NCBI RefSeq assembly: GCF_000967195.1
Contig: NZ_KQ033871.1
Location: 591,735-655,734, forward strand
Origin: Lactobacillus kullabergensis
GTDB taxonomy: Bacteria > Bacillota > Bacilli > Lactobacillales > Lactobacillaceae
Direction of reading: 5' to 3'
DNA length: 64,000 nucleotides
Shown: positions 1-8,975 of the stretch, one piece after another
How positions within the stretch are numbered: the stretch's first letter is position 1
How the letters are laid out: each line of letters starts with the position of its first letter
Program-made: the position numbers and the translations under genes
Notes under the pieces: generated by a model
Told to the model about the DNA's origin: nothing
Seen by the model: the letters and a program-made list of their open reading frames with translations, nothing else
The model's database searches: none

Positions 1-123
1 ATTGGTATCATGAATGCAAATGCTTTTTGGGTAAAAATTGTCGATAACGTAATTGTCATTATTGCTAATTATCTATTTAGTAAAGTATTTATTTTTAAAG
101 ACAAGACTCGGCCAGGTAATTAA
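1..123 (+). CDS. GtrA-like membrane protein, C-terminal end only
   Basis: The reading frame enters from outside the window and ends in TAA at 121-123, giving 40 residues. The segment is a hydrophobic helix followed by the NYLFSKVFIFK stretch and a basic tail, which is the usual last helix and end of GtrA/DPMS-type flippase proteins (NYxxSKxxVF). It stands directly before a GT-C type enzyme and a GtrB-like GT2 gene, the partners expected for a GtrA protein. Known role: moving a lipid-linked sugar across the membrane. Only the end is visible, so the family call rests on one motif and context. Confidence 0.6.
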   Translation: MGIMNANAFWVKIVDNVIVIIANYLFSKVFIFKDKTRPGN

Positions 124-128
124 AAGGT

Positions 129-1622
129 ATGGTTAGATTTAGGAAGAATGTAAATCGTGAACAAATGAATATAAATTTTTCAAATTGGATATCTAAACTT
201 TTAAAACTTTGTTTTTTATTATTTAGCTGTCTTGTGACACTAGGAATTTTAACTTATTGCTTCCTTTTATATCAAATGAGGGGACTAAAAAGTAGTGTAT
301 TATTAATTTTTTGTATGATTTGTGCCTTTTTAGCAATAGCTTTTGCGTGTTATATTTTGGCTATAATTCCTGAAAGCGAGAGAAATAATATAATTGTTTT
401 GTCTATCTTGCTTATTGTCTTTGTTTTGATTAGTTGTCTTTGGATCTATAAAACACCTATGCAACAGACAAGTGACTATGAAACATTTTGGCAAACAACA
501 CTTAAAGCATTAAAAGGTAAAGCAATATATCAAACTGACAATAATTATTTTGCCAAATGGGCATATCAAACTGGGTTTTTAACTTATTTAATGTTGGTTG
601 TCAAGTTTTTGGGGACTCATATTAGAATTTTGCAATTACTGAATATTTTCTATCAAGTTATTATTTTGATTCTTTTATACTGCATAACTAAAAGGCTTTG
701 GCAGAAGATAATCTTTTGTCGCTGGTGTGTTTTCCTAATGGCAATAAATATGGAATGGTTCTGCCTAAATAACCGCTTGAGTAATCAATATATTGCTATG
801 ATGTTCTTTTTAGCAAGTTTGTACCTCATTATGTGTAATTACTCAATTAAGACCTGGTTATTAGCTGGTATTTTTTTAGCAATAGGAAATTTTTTAAGAC
901 CTATAGGCGTCATTTATCTTGCAGGAATAATAGTTTTCGAAGTGATTTATAGTATTATTGATGATTTAAAAAATGGTAAACAGAATTTTTTAAGGTTACT
1001 TACATTTATTTTGACATATTTTCTGCTTTTGACTGGATTTAGTTTAGCAGTGAAAGCTACAGGTTTGAATGAATATGGTTTAAGTAATCGTGATAGTTTA
1101 TGGAAGTTAGTTACCGGCTTAAATTACCAGTCAGCTGGCACTTATAGAAAATTTATAGATGAAAAATTTAACTTAACTGAATCACGCGTGGAAATGGCAC
1201 AAAGGGAGGAAGAGGTAACAAAAGAAAACGTGCAGTACCTGAATCATAATCATCTATGGCTAAAACTTTTTATTCGGAAATTTAATTGTTTATGGTCTTA
1301 TCCATCTAACAGTTTAAACTATGCCTTATCTCGCAAAAATTGCGGGTACCTGACCTATTATCTGCTCCTAATTTTGGCCTACTCCATTAATGCTGTAGAA
1401 ATGATTTTTATGTTAATAGGAGCTTTTAGTCTTGTTACTAAGAAATTACCAGATAAAGCATATTTATTAATATTAATTCTTTTTGCGTACGTTGCAGCGC
1501 AGTTAATTATTGAGGTCCAGGGTAGGTACAGAATTGAATTTACGCCAATACTAATTATCTATTCCTTGTTTGGAATTCAAACAGTTTTACAAAAATTTGA
1601 GAAAAAGGAAGTACAACTATGA
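129..1622 (+). CDS. Polytopic membrane glycosyltransferase (GT-C/PMT type)
   Basis: This 497-residue protein has about a dozen hydrophobic segments. An acidic, aromatic loop after the early helices (SDYETFW, residues about 118-124) and a GRYRIEFTPIL motif near the C-terminus are typical of GT-C enzymes that use polyprenyl-phosphate sugars outside the membrane. It lies 5 bases after a GtrA-like end and overlaps the next gene by 4 bases (ATGA), so the three are probably one module: GtrB loads a sugar on undecaprenyl phosphate, GtrA helps flip it, and this enzyme transfers it to a wall or surface acceptor. The acceptor is unknown. An ATG at 165 is an alternative start; neither has a strong ribosome site. 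Confidence 0.7.
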   Translation: MVRFRKNVNREQMNINFSNWISKLLKLCFLLFSCLVTLGILTYCFLLYQMRGLKSSVLLIFCMICAFLAIAFACYILAIIPESERNNIIVLSILLIVFVLISCLWIYKTPMQQTSDYETFWQTTLKALKGKAIYQTDNNYFAKWAYQTGFLTYLMLVVKFLGTHIRILQLLNIFYQVIILILLYCITKRLWQKIIFCRWCVFLMAINMEWFCLNNRLSNQYIAMMFFLASLYLIMCNYSIKTWLLAGIFLAIGNFLRPIGVIYLAGIIVFEVIYSIIDDLKNGKQNFLRLLTFILTYFLLLTGFSLAVKATGLNEYGLSNRDSLWKLVTGLNYQSAGTYRKFIDEKFNLTESRVEMAQREEEVTKENVQYLNHNHLWLKLFIRKFNCLWSYPSNSLNYALSRKNCGYLTYYLLLILAYSINAVEMIFMLIGAFSLVTKKLPDKAYLLILILFAYVAAQLIIEVQGRYRIEFTPILIIYSLFGIQTVLQKFEKKEVQL

Positions 1623-2578
1623 AAAAAGGTAAATTGTGTATAGTTGTACCTTGCTATAATGAGCAACAAGTTTTGCCCAAATCGGAGCCAATTTTTAAAA
1701 AAGTAATTGAACGACTAATTGGAGATCATCAAGTAGCAGAAACTAGTCAAGTGGTTTTTGTCGATGATGGTAGTACTGATAAAACTTGGCTTTTGATCAA
1801 GCAGTATAGCAATGAAGAACATGTTTCAGGCTTAAAATTAAGTCGTAATTTTGGTCATCAGGCTGCTATTTTTGCGGGTATGTCTGCGGTTAGTGATGCA
1901 GATATGGTAGTAACGATTGACTCAGATTTACAGGACGATCCTAATGTTATCATCAAAATGGTGGCTAAATATTATGAGGGTGCACAGGTAGTTTATGGAG
2001 TGCGGAATAATCGTCAAACTGATAGTCGTTTTAAACGTATTTCTGCCAAAATATTTTATAAGCTAATGAACTGCTTAGGTGTCAAAATGATACCAGATGC
2101 AGCAGATTTTCGTTTACTGAGTCATCAGGCAGTAGTGACTTTAATAAATTATCCTGAGCGAAATTTATTTTTACGAGGTTTAGTTCCACTGATAGGATTT
2201 CCTTCAGCAAAAGTATATTACAAACGGACTGAAAGAGTAGCTGGTAAATCAAAGTACCCCTTGCGGAAAATGATTAACTTAGCCTTAGATGGGATTACTT
2301 CTTTTTCAATAGTTCCTATTAGATTAATCATGAATTTAGGTTTATTAATTGTCTTAATTGCACTAATTTTGTTAATTTATACTTTTATTCAAAATGCTAA
2401 AGGCAATACCGTTTCAGGTTGGTCATCCTTAATGATCTCAATTTGGGCTTTAGGCGGGGTTCAACTTATTTGTATTAGCATAATTGGTGAATATGTTGGC
2501 AAAATTTTCAAAGAAGTAAAAAAGCGTCCGCGATATACAATTGAAAAAGATCTTTATCATAAAAATAATGCTGACTAA
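1619..2578 (+). CDS. GtrB/DPM1-like polyprenyl-phosphate glycosyltransferase (GT2)
   Basis: A GT-A fold glycosyltransferase of 319 residues. Visible motifs are VVPCYNE (9-15), VDDGSTD (48-54) and the DSDLQDDP metal/nucleotide site (101-108). Two hydrophobic helices near residues 235-255 and 270-295 anchor it in the membrane, as in GtrB, YkcC and CsbB. Such enzymes move a hexose from a nucleotide sugar to undecaprenyl phosphate on the cytoplasmic face. The start overlaps the stop of the upstream membrane enzyme, which suggests coupled translation. The sugar cannot be read from sequence. The family is certain; the product (wall polymer, lipoteichoic acid or glycoprotein decoration) is inference. 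Confidence 0.88.
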   Translation: MKKGKLCIVVPCYNEQQVLPKSEPIFKKVIERLIGDHQVAETSQVVFVDDGSTDKTWLLIKQYSNEEHVSGLKLSRNFGHQAAIFAGMSAVSDADMVVTIDSDLQDDPNVIIKMVAKYYEGAQVVYGVRNNRQTDSRFKRISAKIFYKLMNCLGVKMIPDAADFRLLSHQAVVTLINYPERNLFLRGLVPLIGFPSAKVYYKRTERVAGKSKYPLRKMINLALDGITSFSIVPIRLIMNLGLLIVLIALILLIYTFIQNAKGNTVSGWSSLMISIWALGGVQLICISIIGEYVGKIFKEVKKRPRYTIEKDLYHKNNAD

Positions 2579-2632
2579 CTTATGATGATATATTAAAATT
2601 TAAAAATTAAAGAAAGAGTTTAAAATTCAAAA

Positions 2633-3685
2633 ATGAAGTTCTTGAAAATGTTAGGTAAGTTAAAAAGGTTAAAAATACTGCAATTTTTGGCTTTTTCATC
2701 TTCAGTGCTTTTATTGTTATCTGCTTGTAGTCAGCAAAAACAAACAAAATCTGCTTTTGTTCCCAAAATAGTAAAATCAAAACCAAGTGAATCTAATTCT
2801 AAGACTAAATCTACACCTACCAAAGGTAAAGCAATTGATTCCAGCATAAATCCTAAAAGAACAGCTACTGTCATAGCGGTATATGCTGCCAAAAAGTATG
2901 GCAGTGACTGGCAAAAAACATTAACTGAAGAAAAAGAAAACGGAATTGCTGTGGCTGTTAAAAACAGCGAATATTTTCCTCATGTACCTTCGAGCTTTGG
3001 TGTAGTTTACCAAATAGGCGATCACGAAGTGCTTTATACATTAAAACAAGTGGGTCAAGATAATGTTGTCTATTTATATACGAACAATGGCGTGAAAGAG
3101 TTGGGTCAAGCAACTTTTAGAACTATGAGTCAATACTTGAAAGAAAATGGCTGGGATTATTTAATTAGCAAATATGTCCGTAAAACTAAGATTTTTGATT
3201 TAAGGATCAGTCCCAAGCTGATGAGCCAAAAAATGCAGGGTGATGTCGGGGCTTTTATCATGCCGCTTGCTATGCGAGGTAACTGGTATAGTTATTTTAA
3301 TAAGCATATGAATACTACGACAATTGGCCTAAATTATACTATTGACAATGGTGAAAAATATGAACTGCATCGAATCGATGATAGATTTTTTGAGCATAAA
3401 ACTTACGGAGAAATGTCTAAAGACTATCAAATAAGAACCGAAAATTGGAAAATGACAGGAGAATTGAGCAGGAAGATCCATGGCATCAGATGGATTAATT
3501 TTCGAGCTTGGATGCAGGGAGCAGGAGATGGCATATATTTTGGTTTGCATTCAGAAATGGGTCAACCAGTTTTAGTTGCTGCAAGCGGTGCCTCAATAGC
3601 AACTGATCAAATTTATTGGAAAACACCACAACTTGCCTTGCAAAATAAAAATAAAGAATTTAGCGATTTATACTATCTTAGGTAA
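2633..3685 (+). CDS. Secreted lipoprotein with lipocalin-like C-terminal domain
   Basis: The N-terminus is basic and hydrophobic and ends in a lipobox LSAC with Cys32, so it should be lipid-anchored outside the cell. Residues about 33-75 are a Ser/Lys/Thr-rich linker. The C-terminal half (from about 200) carries MRGNWYS and, at the end, IYWKTPQLA. The same pair of landmarks (GxW near the start, a YWKT/KLA segment at the end) recurs in three secreted proteins at 13712-15797, which suggests one family. G-x-W is the classic lipocalin start motif, but the fold is inferred. It follows the glycosylation module by 54 bases with no visible terminator, so co-transcription is possible. Function unknown. 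Confidence 0.65.
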   Translation: MKFLKMLGKLKRLKILQFLAFSSSVLLLLSACSQQKQTKSAFVPKIVKSKPSESNSKTKSTPTKGKAIDSSINPKRTATVIAVYAAKKYGSDWQKTLTEEKENGIAVAVKNSEYFPHVPSSFGVVYQIGDHEVLYTLKQVGQDNVVYLYTNNGVKELGQATFRTMSQYLKENGWDYLISKYVRKTKIFDLRISPKLMSQKMQGDVGAFIMPLAMRGNWYSYFNKHMNTTTIGLNYTIDNGEKYELHRIDDRFFEHKTYGEMSKDYQIRTENWKMTGELSRKIHGIRWINFRAWMQGAGDGIYFGLHSEMGQPVLVAASGASIATDQIYWKTPQLALQNKNKEFSDLYYLR

Positions 3686-3963
3686 CCCACAAAATTTAAA
3701 AATGAAAATTATGATGTAATTAATAGTTATGAATTTAAAAATATCATGATTAAAAGAGATTCATTAAGTAGGGTAGAATTAATTTTTATTTTGTCACATT
3801 CCTCTGAAGTAACTTACTTTTAGTCCAGAACAAAAAGGTTGTACTCTGATCTACTTTGGTTCTTAAATTTCAGCTTGTAGAAGCAAAATTGGATCAATTA
3901 GCAAAAAGCAATGGTAAATAAATCTGGTTAAAGAAAGTTACCAATAAATTATTTATCATAAAT
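3686..3963. other. Intergenic stretch without a recognisable gene
   Basis: Between the lipoprotein gene and the perR terminator there is AT-rich DNA with stops in all frames. A short frame ending EAKLDQLAKSNGK before a TAA near 3920 might be the tail of a decayed gene, but it is too short to support. I see no clear promoter, RNA gene or repeat here apart from the long hairpin that follows. Confidence 0.5.
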
Positions 3964-4039
3964 AAAAAAAGAGCCACTTTGATGTGAACCTCCATATTTT
4001 TCTTAAATTTAGGGAGTCGTATCATTCAGCTCTTTTTTT
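3964..4039. terminator. Long bidirectional terminator hairpin, copy 1 of a repeated design
   Basis: A run of A and GAGC at the left pairs with GCTC and a run of T at the right; inside, TGATGTGA and GGGAGTCGTATCA pair imperfectly. The 3' arm covers the last codons of perR on the minus strand. A second hairpin with nearly the same inner arms is at 23361-23434, so this looks like a dispersed element and not an ordinary one-off terminator. Confidence 0.7.
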
Positions 4040-4481
4040 CTTTCTTTTGGCATTCAGGACAGATACCGTATATTTCAACATGGCTAGAGGATGTGACGAA
4101 CCCAGTTTGCTTTTCGGCTTCTGTTCTCATGCGGTTTTCAATTGTATCAAATTCAGGATAATAGACGTCAGCAATTTTGCCACATTTTTTACAGATAATA
4201 TGAAAGTGTGGTTTGACAAAGTAATCGTAGTGCAGAGAATCATCGCCATTTTTTATTTCAATCACAATTCCGGCATCAACTAATTTGTTTAGAGTATTGT
4301 AAACCGTAGCACGATAAGTAGGTTCATCACCACTAATTGCCGAAAAAATTGTGGCTGCAGTAGGATGATTATGATGTGCCATTAAGTATTCTAATATTTT
4401 TAAACGGGGTTTAGTTGCTTTTAAGTGATGGTTACGCAATAAGTCTTCAGCTTCATTATGAAAATCAGGCAAAGTTCTCAT
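4026..4481 (-). CDS. perR: Fur-family peroxide-sensing repressor, PerR type
   Basis: A 151-residue Fur-family protein: an N-terminal winged helix (residues about 10-85, with the PTYRATVYNTL recognition region) and a C-terminal metal-binding dimer domain. Two CxxC pairs (CKKC 97-100 and CPEC 141-144) form the structural zinc site. The residues HFH at 92-94 and Asp105 in CGKIAD fit the regulatory Fe/Mn site; Asp at this place, rather than Glu, is the feature that separates PerR from Fur in Bacillus. PerR represses peroxide-defence genes and loses DNA binding when oxidised. The ribosome site AAGGAG precedes the ATG. It is monocistronic between two terminators. Confidence 0.85.
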   Translation of the reverse strand: MRTLPDFHNEAEDLLRNHHLKATKPRLKILEYLMAHHNHPTAATIFSAISGDEPTYRATVYNTLNKLVDAGIVIEIKNGDDSLHYDYFVKPHFHIICKKCGKIADVYYPEFDTIENRMRTEAEKQTGFVTSSSHVEIYGICPECQKKEKKS

Positions 4482-4523
4482 CTCCTTTATTATTTAGTTA
4501 TAGTTTAGCATTTTTGGCAAAGA

Positions 4524-4553
4524 AAAAACCGCCTTAAGCAAGGCGATTTTTTT
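4524..4553 (-). terminator. Terminator of the amino-acid permease gene
   Basis: CGCCTT-AAGC-AAGGCG stem flanked by A and T runs on both sides. It lies directly after the permease stop codon on the minus strand and could also stop transcription from the other side. Confidence 0.8.
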
Positions 4554-5994
4554 AATTATTATTTTCTTCTTGGTGGTGTCTAATAGTCGGCATAATCAAA
4601 CCAAGTAGCAGTAATACTACAGGGGTAGCGATATTTAGACATAATGTAAATGGATCAGATGAGTACATACCCATTAAACAGCATGCAATAGTAACTGCCA
4701 ATCCCCAAAGACCAGCTATATATGCCAGCCACTGGTGCTTGGTCATTTGGTAGTTGTCAAAACCCTTGTGGAACTTTTCATGTTGTTTTCGTAAAGCCAA
4801 ATATGCAATGAAAACCCATAGATAACGCATTGGCATTACAATAGAATTAAGCTTGACCAGTTGCGCCATTACTGCTTGTGCATCAGGCATAACGGCTTGA
4901 AGTGCTATAATTCCACCCGAAAGTATAACAATCATCCAAATACCATTAATGTAGGCACCATGTTTGTTAACTTTTAAGAGCTTTTTAGGAATGAAATCTT
5001 TAGCTTCTTTGCCGCCTAGCAGCATTCTTAAAGGAGCATCAATACTTATAACCAACGCGGAAAATTGACCTATCACATTGCACCAGGCATAAATGTAGAG
5101 GAATAATCCACCAACCCCGTAATATTCACCCAATTTTTGAAAGGCAATGTATGGACCGTTTGAAATGTATTCATTCAAATTGCCATTAACGGTCTTTGGA
5201 TCAAACATTAATGCTAAAGCTATTGTGCCCAAAATAGCTGAAATCATTACCATTCCGGCCAAGCCCAACATCGCTTTTGGAAAATTCTTTGAAGGATTTT
5301 TCAATTTATTAACATATGGCGAAATCTTCTCTGCGCCACCTACAGCAAATACTAAAATGGAAAGAGAAGTAAAATACTTAATGTTAAAATCTGGCACAAA
5401 GTTTTGCCAATTCCAGTTAATAGTATTGAAATTAGTGTGCGGATTAATCATTGGCGCCGCAAACATCATGATAATAAATAAAATTGACATGATGAACATT
5501 GAAGTACCAGCGATTGTTGACAAAGTTTTAATTACTGGAATTCCCCGACTGGCTACCCAGCAAAAGAATAAAAAGACTACTAGTGTAGCTAATTGTGTCC
5601 AAACTGTTGGCAGACTGTCGTACCAGTTAGTATTTCCAAATATACCCCAGGCCATGCCTCTCAGGCCACCTGTACCTTTACTGGAAATGTAAACTACGTG
5701 AACAGCCCAAAAGGTCCAGCCAGCATAATAAGCCCATTTAGGTCCAATGGTGGCGTTAATCCAAGAGGCAACACCACCTTCAGAATCCTTAAAAACAGAC
5801 CCCAGTTCACCAACCATTAATGCATAAGGAATAAAGAAAAGCAGGAAAATAACAATCCAGCTGAAAATTACCTTAGTACCGTCAAAATATATAAATCCGT
5901 TAACAACGTTGCCGAAGCTCCATACTATAGAAAAAGCCATAGTAGCAAGCGTTGTCCACATCATCTTTTTAGAATTGTTTGGTGTTTCACCCAT
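4552..5994 (-). CDS. APC-superfamily amino acid permease
   Basis: A 480-residue protein with about twelve hydrophobic helices. The first helix region (VWSFGNVVNGF) and the following PYALMVGELGSVF-SEGGVASWI pattern are typical of the glutamate:GABA antiporter/YjeM-like branch of the amino acid-polyamine-cation superfamily. It should import or exchange an amino acid at the cytoplasmic membrane; the substrate cannot be told from sequence. A related, longer permease is encoded at 51944-53602 and shares PYxLMVGxLGSVF and the tryptophan-rich early helices. The gene is monocistronic, with its own terminator, and diverges from the secreted GW-type protein gene. Confidence 0.85.
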   Translation of the reverse strand: MGETPNNSKKMMWTTLATMAFSIVWSFGNVVNGFIYFDGTKVIFSWIVIFLLFFIPYALMVGELGSVFKDSEGGVASWINATIGPKWAYYAGWTFWAVHVVYISSKGTGGLRGMAWGIFGNTNWYDSLPTVWTQLATLVVFLFFCWVASRGIPVIKTLSTIAGTSMFIMSILFIIMMFAAPMINPHTNFNTINWNWQNFVPDFNIKYFTSLSILVFAVGGAEKISPYVNKLKNPSKNFPKAMLGLAGMVMISAILGTIALALMFDPKTVNGNLNEYISNGPYIAFQKLGEYYGVGGLFLYIYAWCNVIGQFSALVISIDAPLRMLLGGKEAKDFIPKKLLKVNKHGAYINGIWMIVILSGGIIALQAVMPDAQAVMAQLVKLNSIVMPMRYLWVFIAYLALRKQHEKFHKGFDNYQMTKHQWLAYIAGLWGLAVTIACCLMGMYSSDPFTLCLNIATPVVLLLLGLIMPTIRHHQEENNN

Positions 5995-6158
5995 GAAACT
6001 ACTCCCTTATTTTAAGATAACAATTTTATTATTTTAGCTTAAATGGTTATAAAAATCTAATAAAAAGTAGTTTATTTTTATAACGGCGGTAATTATTGAT
6101 TTATGCCTGAAAAAGTGCAAAACTGTTATTATATTATAAAGAAGGGTTGTAAGCTTTA

Positions 6159-7685
6159 ATGGAAAAAAAATTTAAAAACAAATTGCTAGTTGCTGGAACG
6201 ATAGCAGCAGTTGGCTTATTTGTTGGGAGTAATAATTCATACATTTCTGCTAAAAGTTATCATAAGGCTGTTACTAAGATAGCTGGCAATGGCAACTACG
6301 CAGTTTATCATAGTGCATCAAAGAAGGGACCATCTGGCAAATTCACCTCTACGAAGTATTTCAAACACGCACAGATTCAGTCTAAGAAGTCTATTGCTAC
6401 TAAGAAAGGCAAGTTTTGGAAAATAATTGTTGATGGTCGCACAGTTGGTTGGGTTAACCAAAACTTTTTTGCCAGAAATAAGATTTCAGTAGCCAACAAA
6501 GTTAGTTTAGTACAAAATAATCAATATTCATTTAATACTAAAGATGCGATTAATTATGTGACTGATGGTACTGGAACCGCTGTTGATGCAAATAAAGTTA
6601 ATGTTTCTAAATCTAAGATTAACTCGGGTACGCCAGGAAAGACTACTGTAGATTACAGTTATGGCAAAGCTAAGGCTAGCGTAGACGTCACAGTTCGCTC
6701 TGACAAGAATGAAGGTATTGCAAGGGCAAATAAAACTCCTAAGAATGGTCCAAAGGAAGTTTCTACGTGGAAGGGCAGTTCTAAGTCTTCATCCAGAAAT
6801 TGGAATGCAGCTCATCACTATACTCCTGAAACCAGATCTAATACTTTTAAAGCTAATGGTTTAACTTTGAGAACTAAGTTGTTCCAGCCTCGATTTGTGA
6901 GTCTTGACTACAATAAGGCAGGAGATAAAATGGGTCAGGTAGGTGTAATTCCTGAAGGAATTACTGTTCATGGCTCGAACTTCACAGTTGCAGTCTTTAA
7001 CTCAAGCAAAGCACAAAACGGTCACTTAGTTTCTTATGACTTAAAACACATTAACAAGTTTAAGGCACAAAACTTATTAACCCTAAACTGGTCAACTTTT
7101 AAGAAATATGCATCACATATTAAAGTTAGTCCTTATATCAAACTAGGACATGGTCAGGCTATTGGTTCATCTTCTAAATATGTTTACGTAATTGCCAATA
7201 ATAATACTTCAAGCAATTCAGATGCTTCTGAAGAAATCTTGCAAATACGCAAGTCAGATATGAAGATTAATCAAATTTGGACCTTTAGAATTTCTAATTA
7301 TGGTAGTCCAAGATATATTCACAATGCTACATTTGCCGGTGACAATACAATGTATTGCCTGTTCCATAATGGTGGCCACGGTTATTATGAATATTGGAAA
7401 GTTACCCGCAGTGGTGACACCTGGACTCCAGTTGAAGTTGGCGCTACGAAAGGCAACTTTGTAAGCAATCATTCTCCAGTTCAAGGATTCACTTATGATC
7501 AAAAGCACAGTCAATTCTATGTTGGCTTTAATGATTACATCTTTAAAGTTGATAAAGATGGTACATTTAAGAAGACCCACCATTTGAATGTTAGACGTGA
7601 AATTGAAGGGCTATCCTCTTATGGCAATAAGCTTTATGTTGAGTTTGCTCAAAGAGGGGAATTAACAGCCGGTAACACGAATTAA
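6159..7685 (+). CDS. Secreted protein with GW/SH3 wall-binding domain, Ig-like domain and propeller-like C-terminus
   Basis: Of the 508 residues, 1-32 form a signal peptide (cleavage near YISAKS). Residues about 35-108 resemble a GW/SH3 module (AVYHSASKKG ... GKFWKIIVDGRTVGWVNQNFF), which in lactobacilli and Listeria binds lipoteichoic acid. Residues about 110-180 look like a bacterial Ig-like repeat. The rest (about 225-508) has repeated GxxYVYVIANN and YVGFNDYIFKVDKDG strands that suggest a beta-propeller. It should therefore be wall-bound outside the cell; an enzymatic function is not evident. It has no LPXTG motif. It is a single gene with a strong terminator behind it. Confidence 0.7.
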   Translation: MEKKFKNKLLVAGTIAAVGLFVGSNNSYISAKSYHKAVTKIAGNGNYAVYHSASKKGPSGKFTSTKYFKHAQIQSKKSIATKKGKFWKIIVDGRTVGWVNQNFFARNKISVANKVSLVQNNQYSFNTKDAINYVTDGTGTAVDANKVNVSKSKINSGTPGKTTVDYSYGKAKASVDVTVRSDKNEGIARANKTPKNGPKEVSTWKGSSKSSSRNWNAAHHYTPETRSNTFKANGLTLRTKLFQPRFVSLDYNKAGDKMGQVGVIPEGITVHGSNFTVAVFNSSKAQNGHLVSYDLKHINKFKAQNLLTLNWSTFKKYASHIKVSPYIKLGHGQAIGSSSKYVYVIANNNTSSNSDASEEILQIRKSDMKINQIWTFRISNYGSPRYIHNATFAGDNTMYCLFHNGGHGYYEYWKVTRSGDTWTPVEVGATKGNFVSNHSPVQGFTYDQKHSQFYVGFNDYIFKVDKDGTFKKTHHLNVRREIEGLSSYGNKLYVEFAQRGELTAGNTN

Positions 7686-7697
7686 AAATATATACTG

Positions 7698-7727
7698 AGC
7701 AGCTTGATAATCAAGCTGCTTTTTTTG
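7698..7727 (+). terminator. Terminator after the GW-domain protein
   Basis: Perfect ten-base arms AGCAGCTTGA / TCAAGCTGCT with a three-base loop, followed by seven T. Confidence 0.9.
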
Positions 7728-7930
7728 TTTATCATTTTTGAACTTGAGATAAATGAAAAATACTTTCAATTATAAGTTTAATTTAAAATTTATACTTCAA
7801 CTCTTACTTTAAAATGTTTTAAAAGTAATTAAGACTTTTTATATTCGCCTCCAATTAGTTTAAAAAAAAGCCGAATTCCTGTATTATGGTATGCAACAAC
7901 ATAAATAGAAGTTATTTTAAGGAGGATTTT

Positions 7931-8923
7931 TTGGTTAAAAGAGACTTTATTGATACCTGTAGCTTTTCAAAAGATGAAATGCAATATTTAGCTGAGCTGG
8001 GTATTAAAATTAAAGCAACTATTAATCATGGATATTACCCATCGTTATTAAAAGGAAAAAGTCTGGGTATGATTTTTGATCAGGTATCTACAAGAACACG
8101 TTGTTCAGCTGAAACTGCCATGACTGAACTTGGCGGTCATGCATTGTATTTAGCACCTGGTCAAATTCAATTGGGAGAAAATGGTCATGAAGGCTTAGCT
8201 GATACGAGTCATGCCCTAGGTGATCTGGTTGATATCATTGGGGTTAGAACTGCCAGTCATGAAGATATTGTTGAAATTGCTCAAAATTCGCCTGCACCCG
8301 TAGTTAATTTTATGAGTGATAATGATCATCCAACACAAGCCCTTGGAGATTTAATTACAATCAAGGAATTTTTGCCTCAAGGGAAAAAACTATCTGATGT
8401 TAAGCTGGTTTTTGTGGGGGATGCAACTCAGATTACAGTTTCAGCACTATTTTTGTGTGCACAAATGGGGATGCACTTCGTTCAGTATGGTCCAAGATCA
8501 AAGTGGGTTCCTTCAGCCGTTTATGATAAAGCAAAGAAGTTAGCGCAGGAAAATGGTGGCACAATTACACTATCTGATGACGAAAAAGTTTTAGAGGATG
8601 CTGATTTCCTTTATACAGATGTCTGGTATGGTCTGTATGAGCAAGAACTTGATAAAGAAGAGTATATGAAGATTTTTTATCCTAAGTATCAGGTTAATGA
8701 TGATCTGCTAGCTAAGACAAAAAATTCGTCCGTTAAGTTCATGCACTGTTTGCCAGCAAACCGGGGCGAAGAAGTAACGGCTTCTGTACTTGATGGCAAA
8801 AATTCAATTATCTGGCAGCAAGCTGCAAACAAAAAAACAGCAATGAGAGCAGTATTCACTTATCTACTTAAAGACCGACTTAATAATGACGGCCAAGAAG
8901 CTTTACAAAATTTATTAGCATAA
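7931..8923 (+). CDS. ptcA: Putrescine carbamoyltransferase (solitary)
   Basis: I place the start at TTG 7931, five bases after AAGGAGG, giving 330 residues; an upstream in-frame ATG at 7886 has no ribosome site. Aspartate/ornithine carbamoyltransferase-family motifs are present: carbamoyl-phosphate loop STRTR (53-57), HPTQ (133-136) and HCLP (272-275). The DVWYGLYE stretch, the YPKYQVN stretch and the N-terminal pattern match what I remember of Enterococcus putrescine carbamoyltransferase more than ornithine carbamoyltransferase. That enzyme makes or phosphorolyses N-carbamoylputrescine in the agmatine deiminase pathway. Unusually, no agmatine deiminase, antiporter or carbamate kinase gene is nearby, so the substrate assignment needs an assay. 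Confidence 0.75.
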   Translation: MVKRDFIDTCSFSKDEMQYLAELGIKIKATINHGYYPSLLKGKSLGMIFDQVSTRTRCSAETAMTELGGHALYLAPGQIQLGENGHEGLADTSHALGDLVDIIGVRTASHEDIVEIAQNSPAPVVNFMSDNDHPTQALGDLITIKEFLPQGKKLSDVKLVFVGDATQITVSALFLCAQMGMHFVQYGPRSKWVPSAVYDKAKKLAQENGGTITLSDDEKVLEDADFLYTDVWYGLYEQELDKEEYMKIFYPKYQVNDDLLAKTKNSSVKFMHCLPANRGEEVTASVLDGKNSIIWQQAANKKTAMRAVFTYLLKDRLNNDGQEALQNLLA

Positions 8924-8927
8924 AACA

Positions 8928-8968
8928 GAAAGAGTATCTTTTGCTAAATTGCAAGAGATACTCTTTTC
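8928..8968. terminator. Bidirectional terminator between ptcA and tRNA-Arg
   Basis: AAAGAGTATCTT pairs with the AAGAGATACTCTTT arm and T-rich flanks lie on both strands, so it can end ptcA and the convergent tRNA transcript. Confidence 0.8.
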
Positions 8969-8975
8969 ATTCCAA

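Noticed and set aside
5147..5820. Plus-strand frames opposite the permease at 4552
   Set aside because: Antisense shadows of a hydrophobic protein gene; the sequences are not protein-like.
7886..7930. Longer start for the putrescine carbamoyltransferase at ATG 7886
   Set aside because: The extension has no ribosome site and covers the AAGGAGG that serves TTG 7931.
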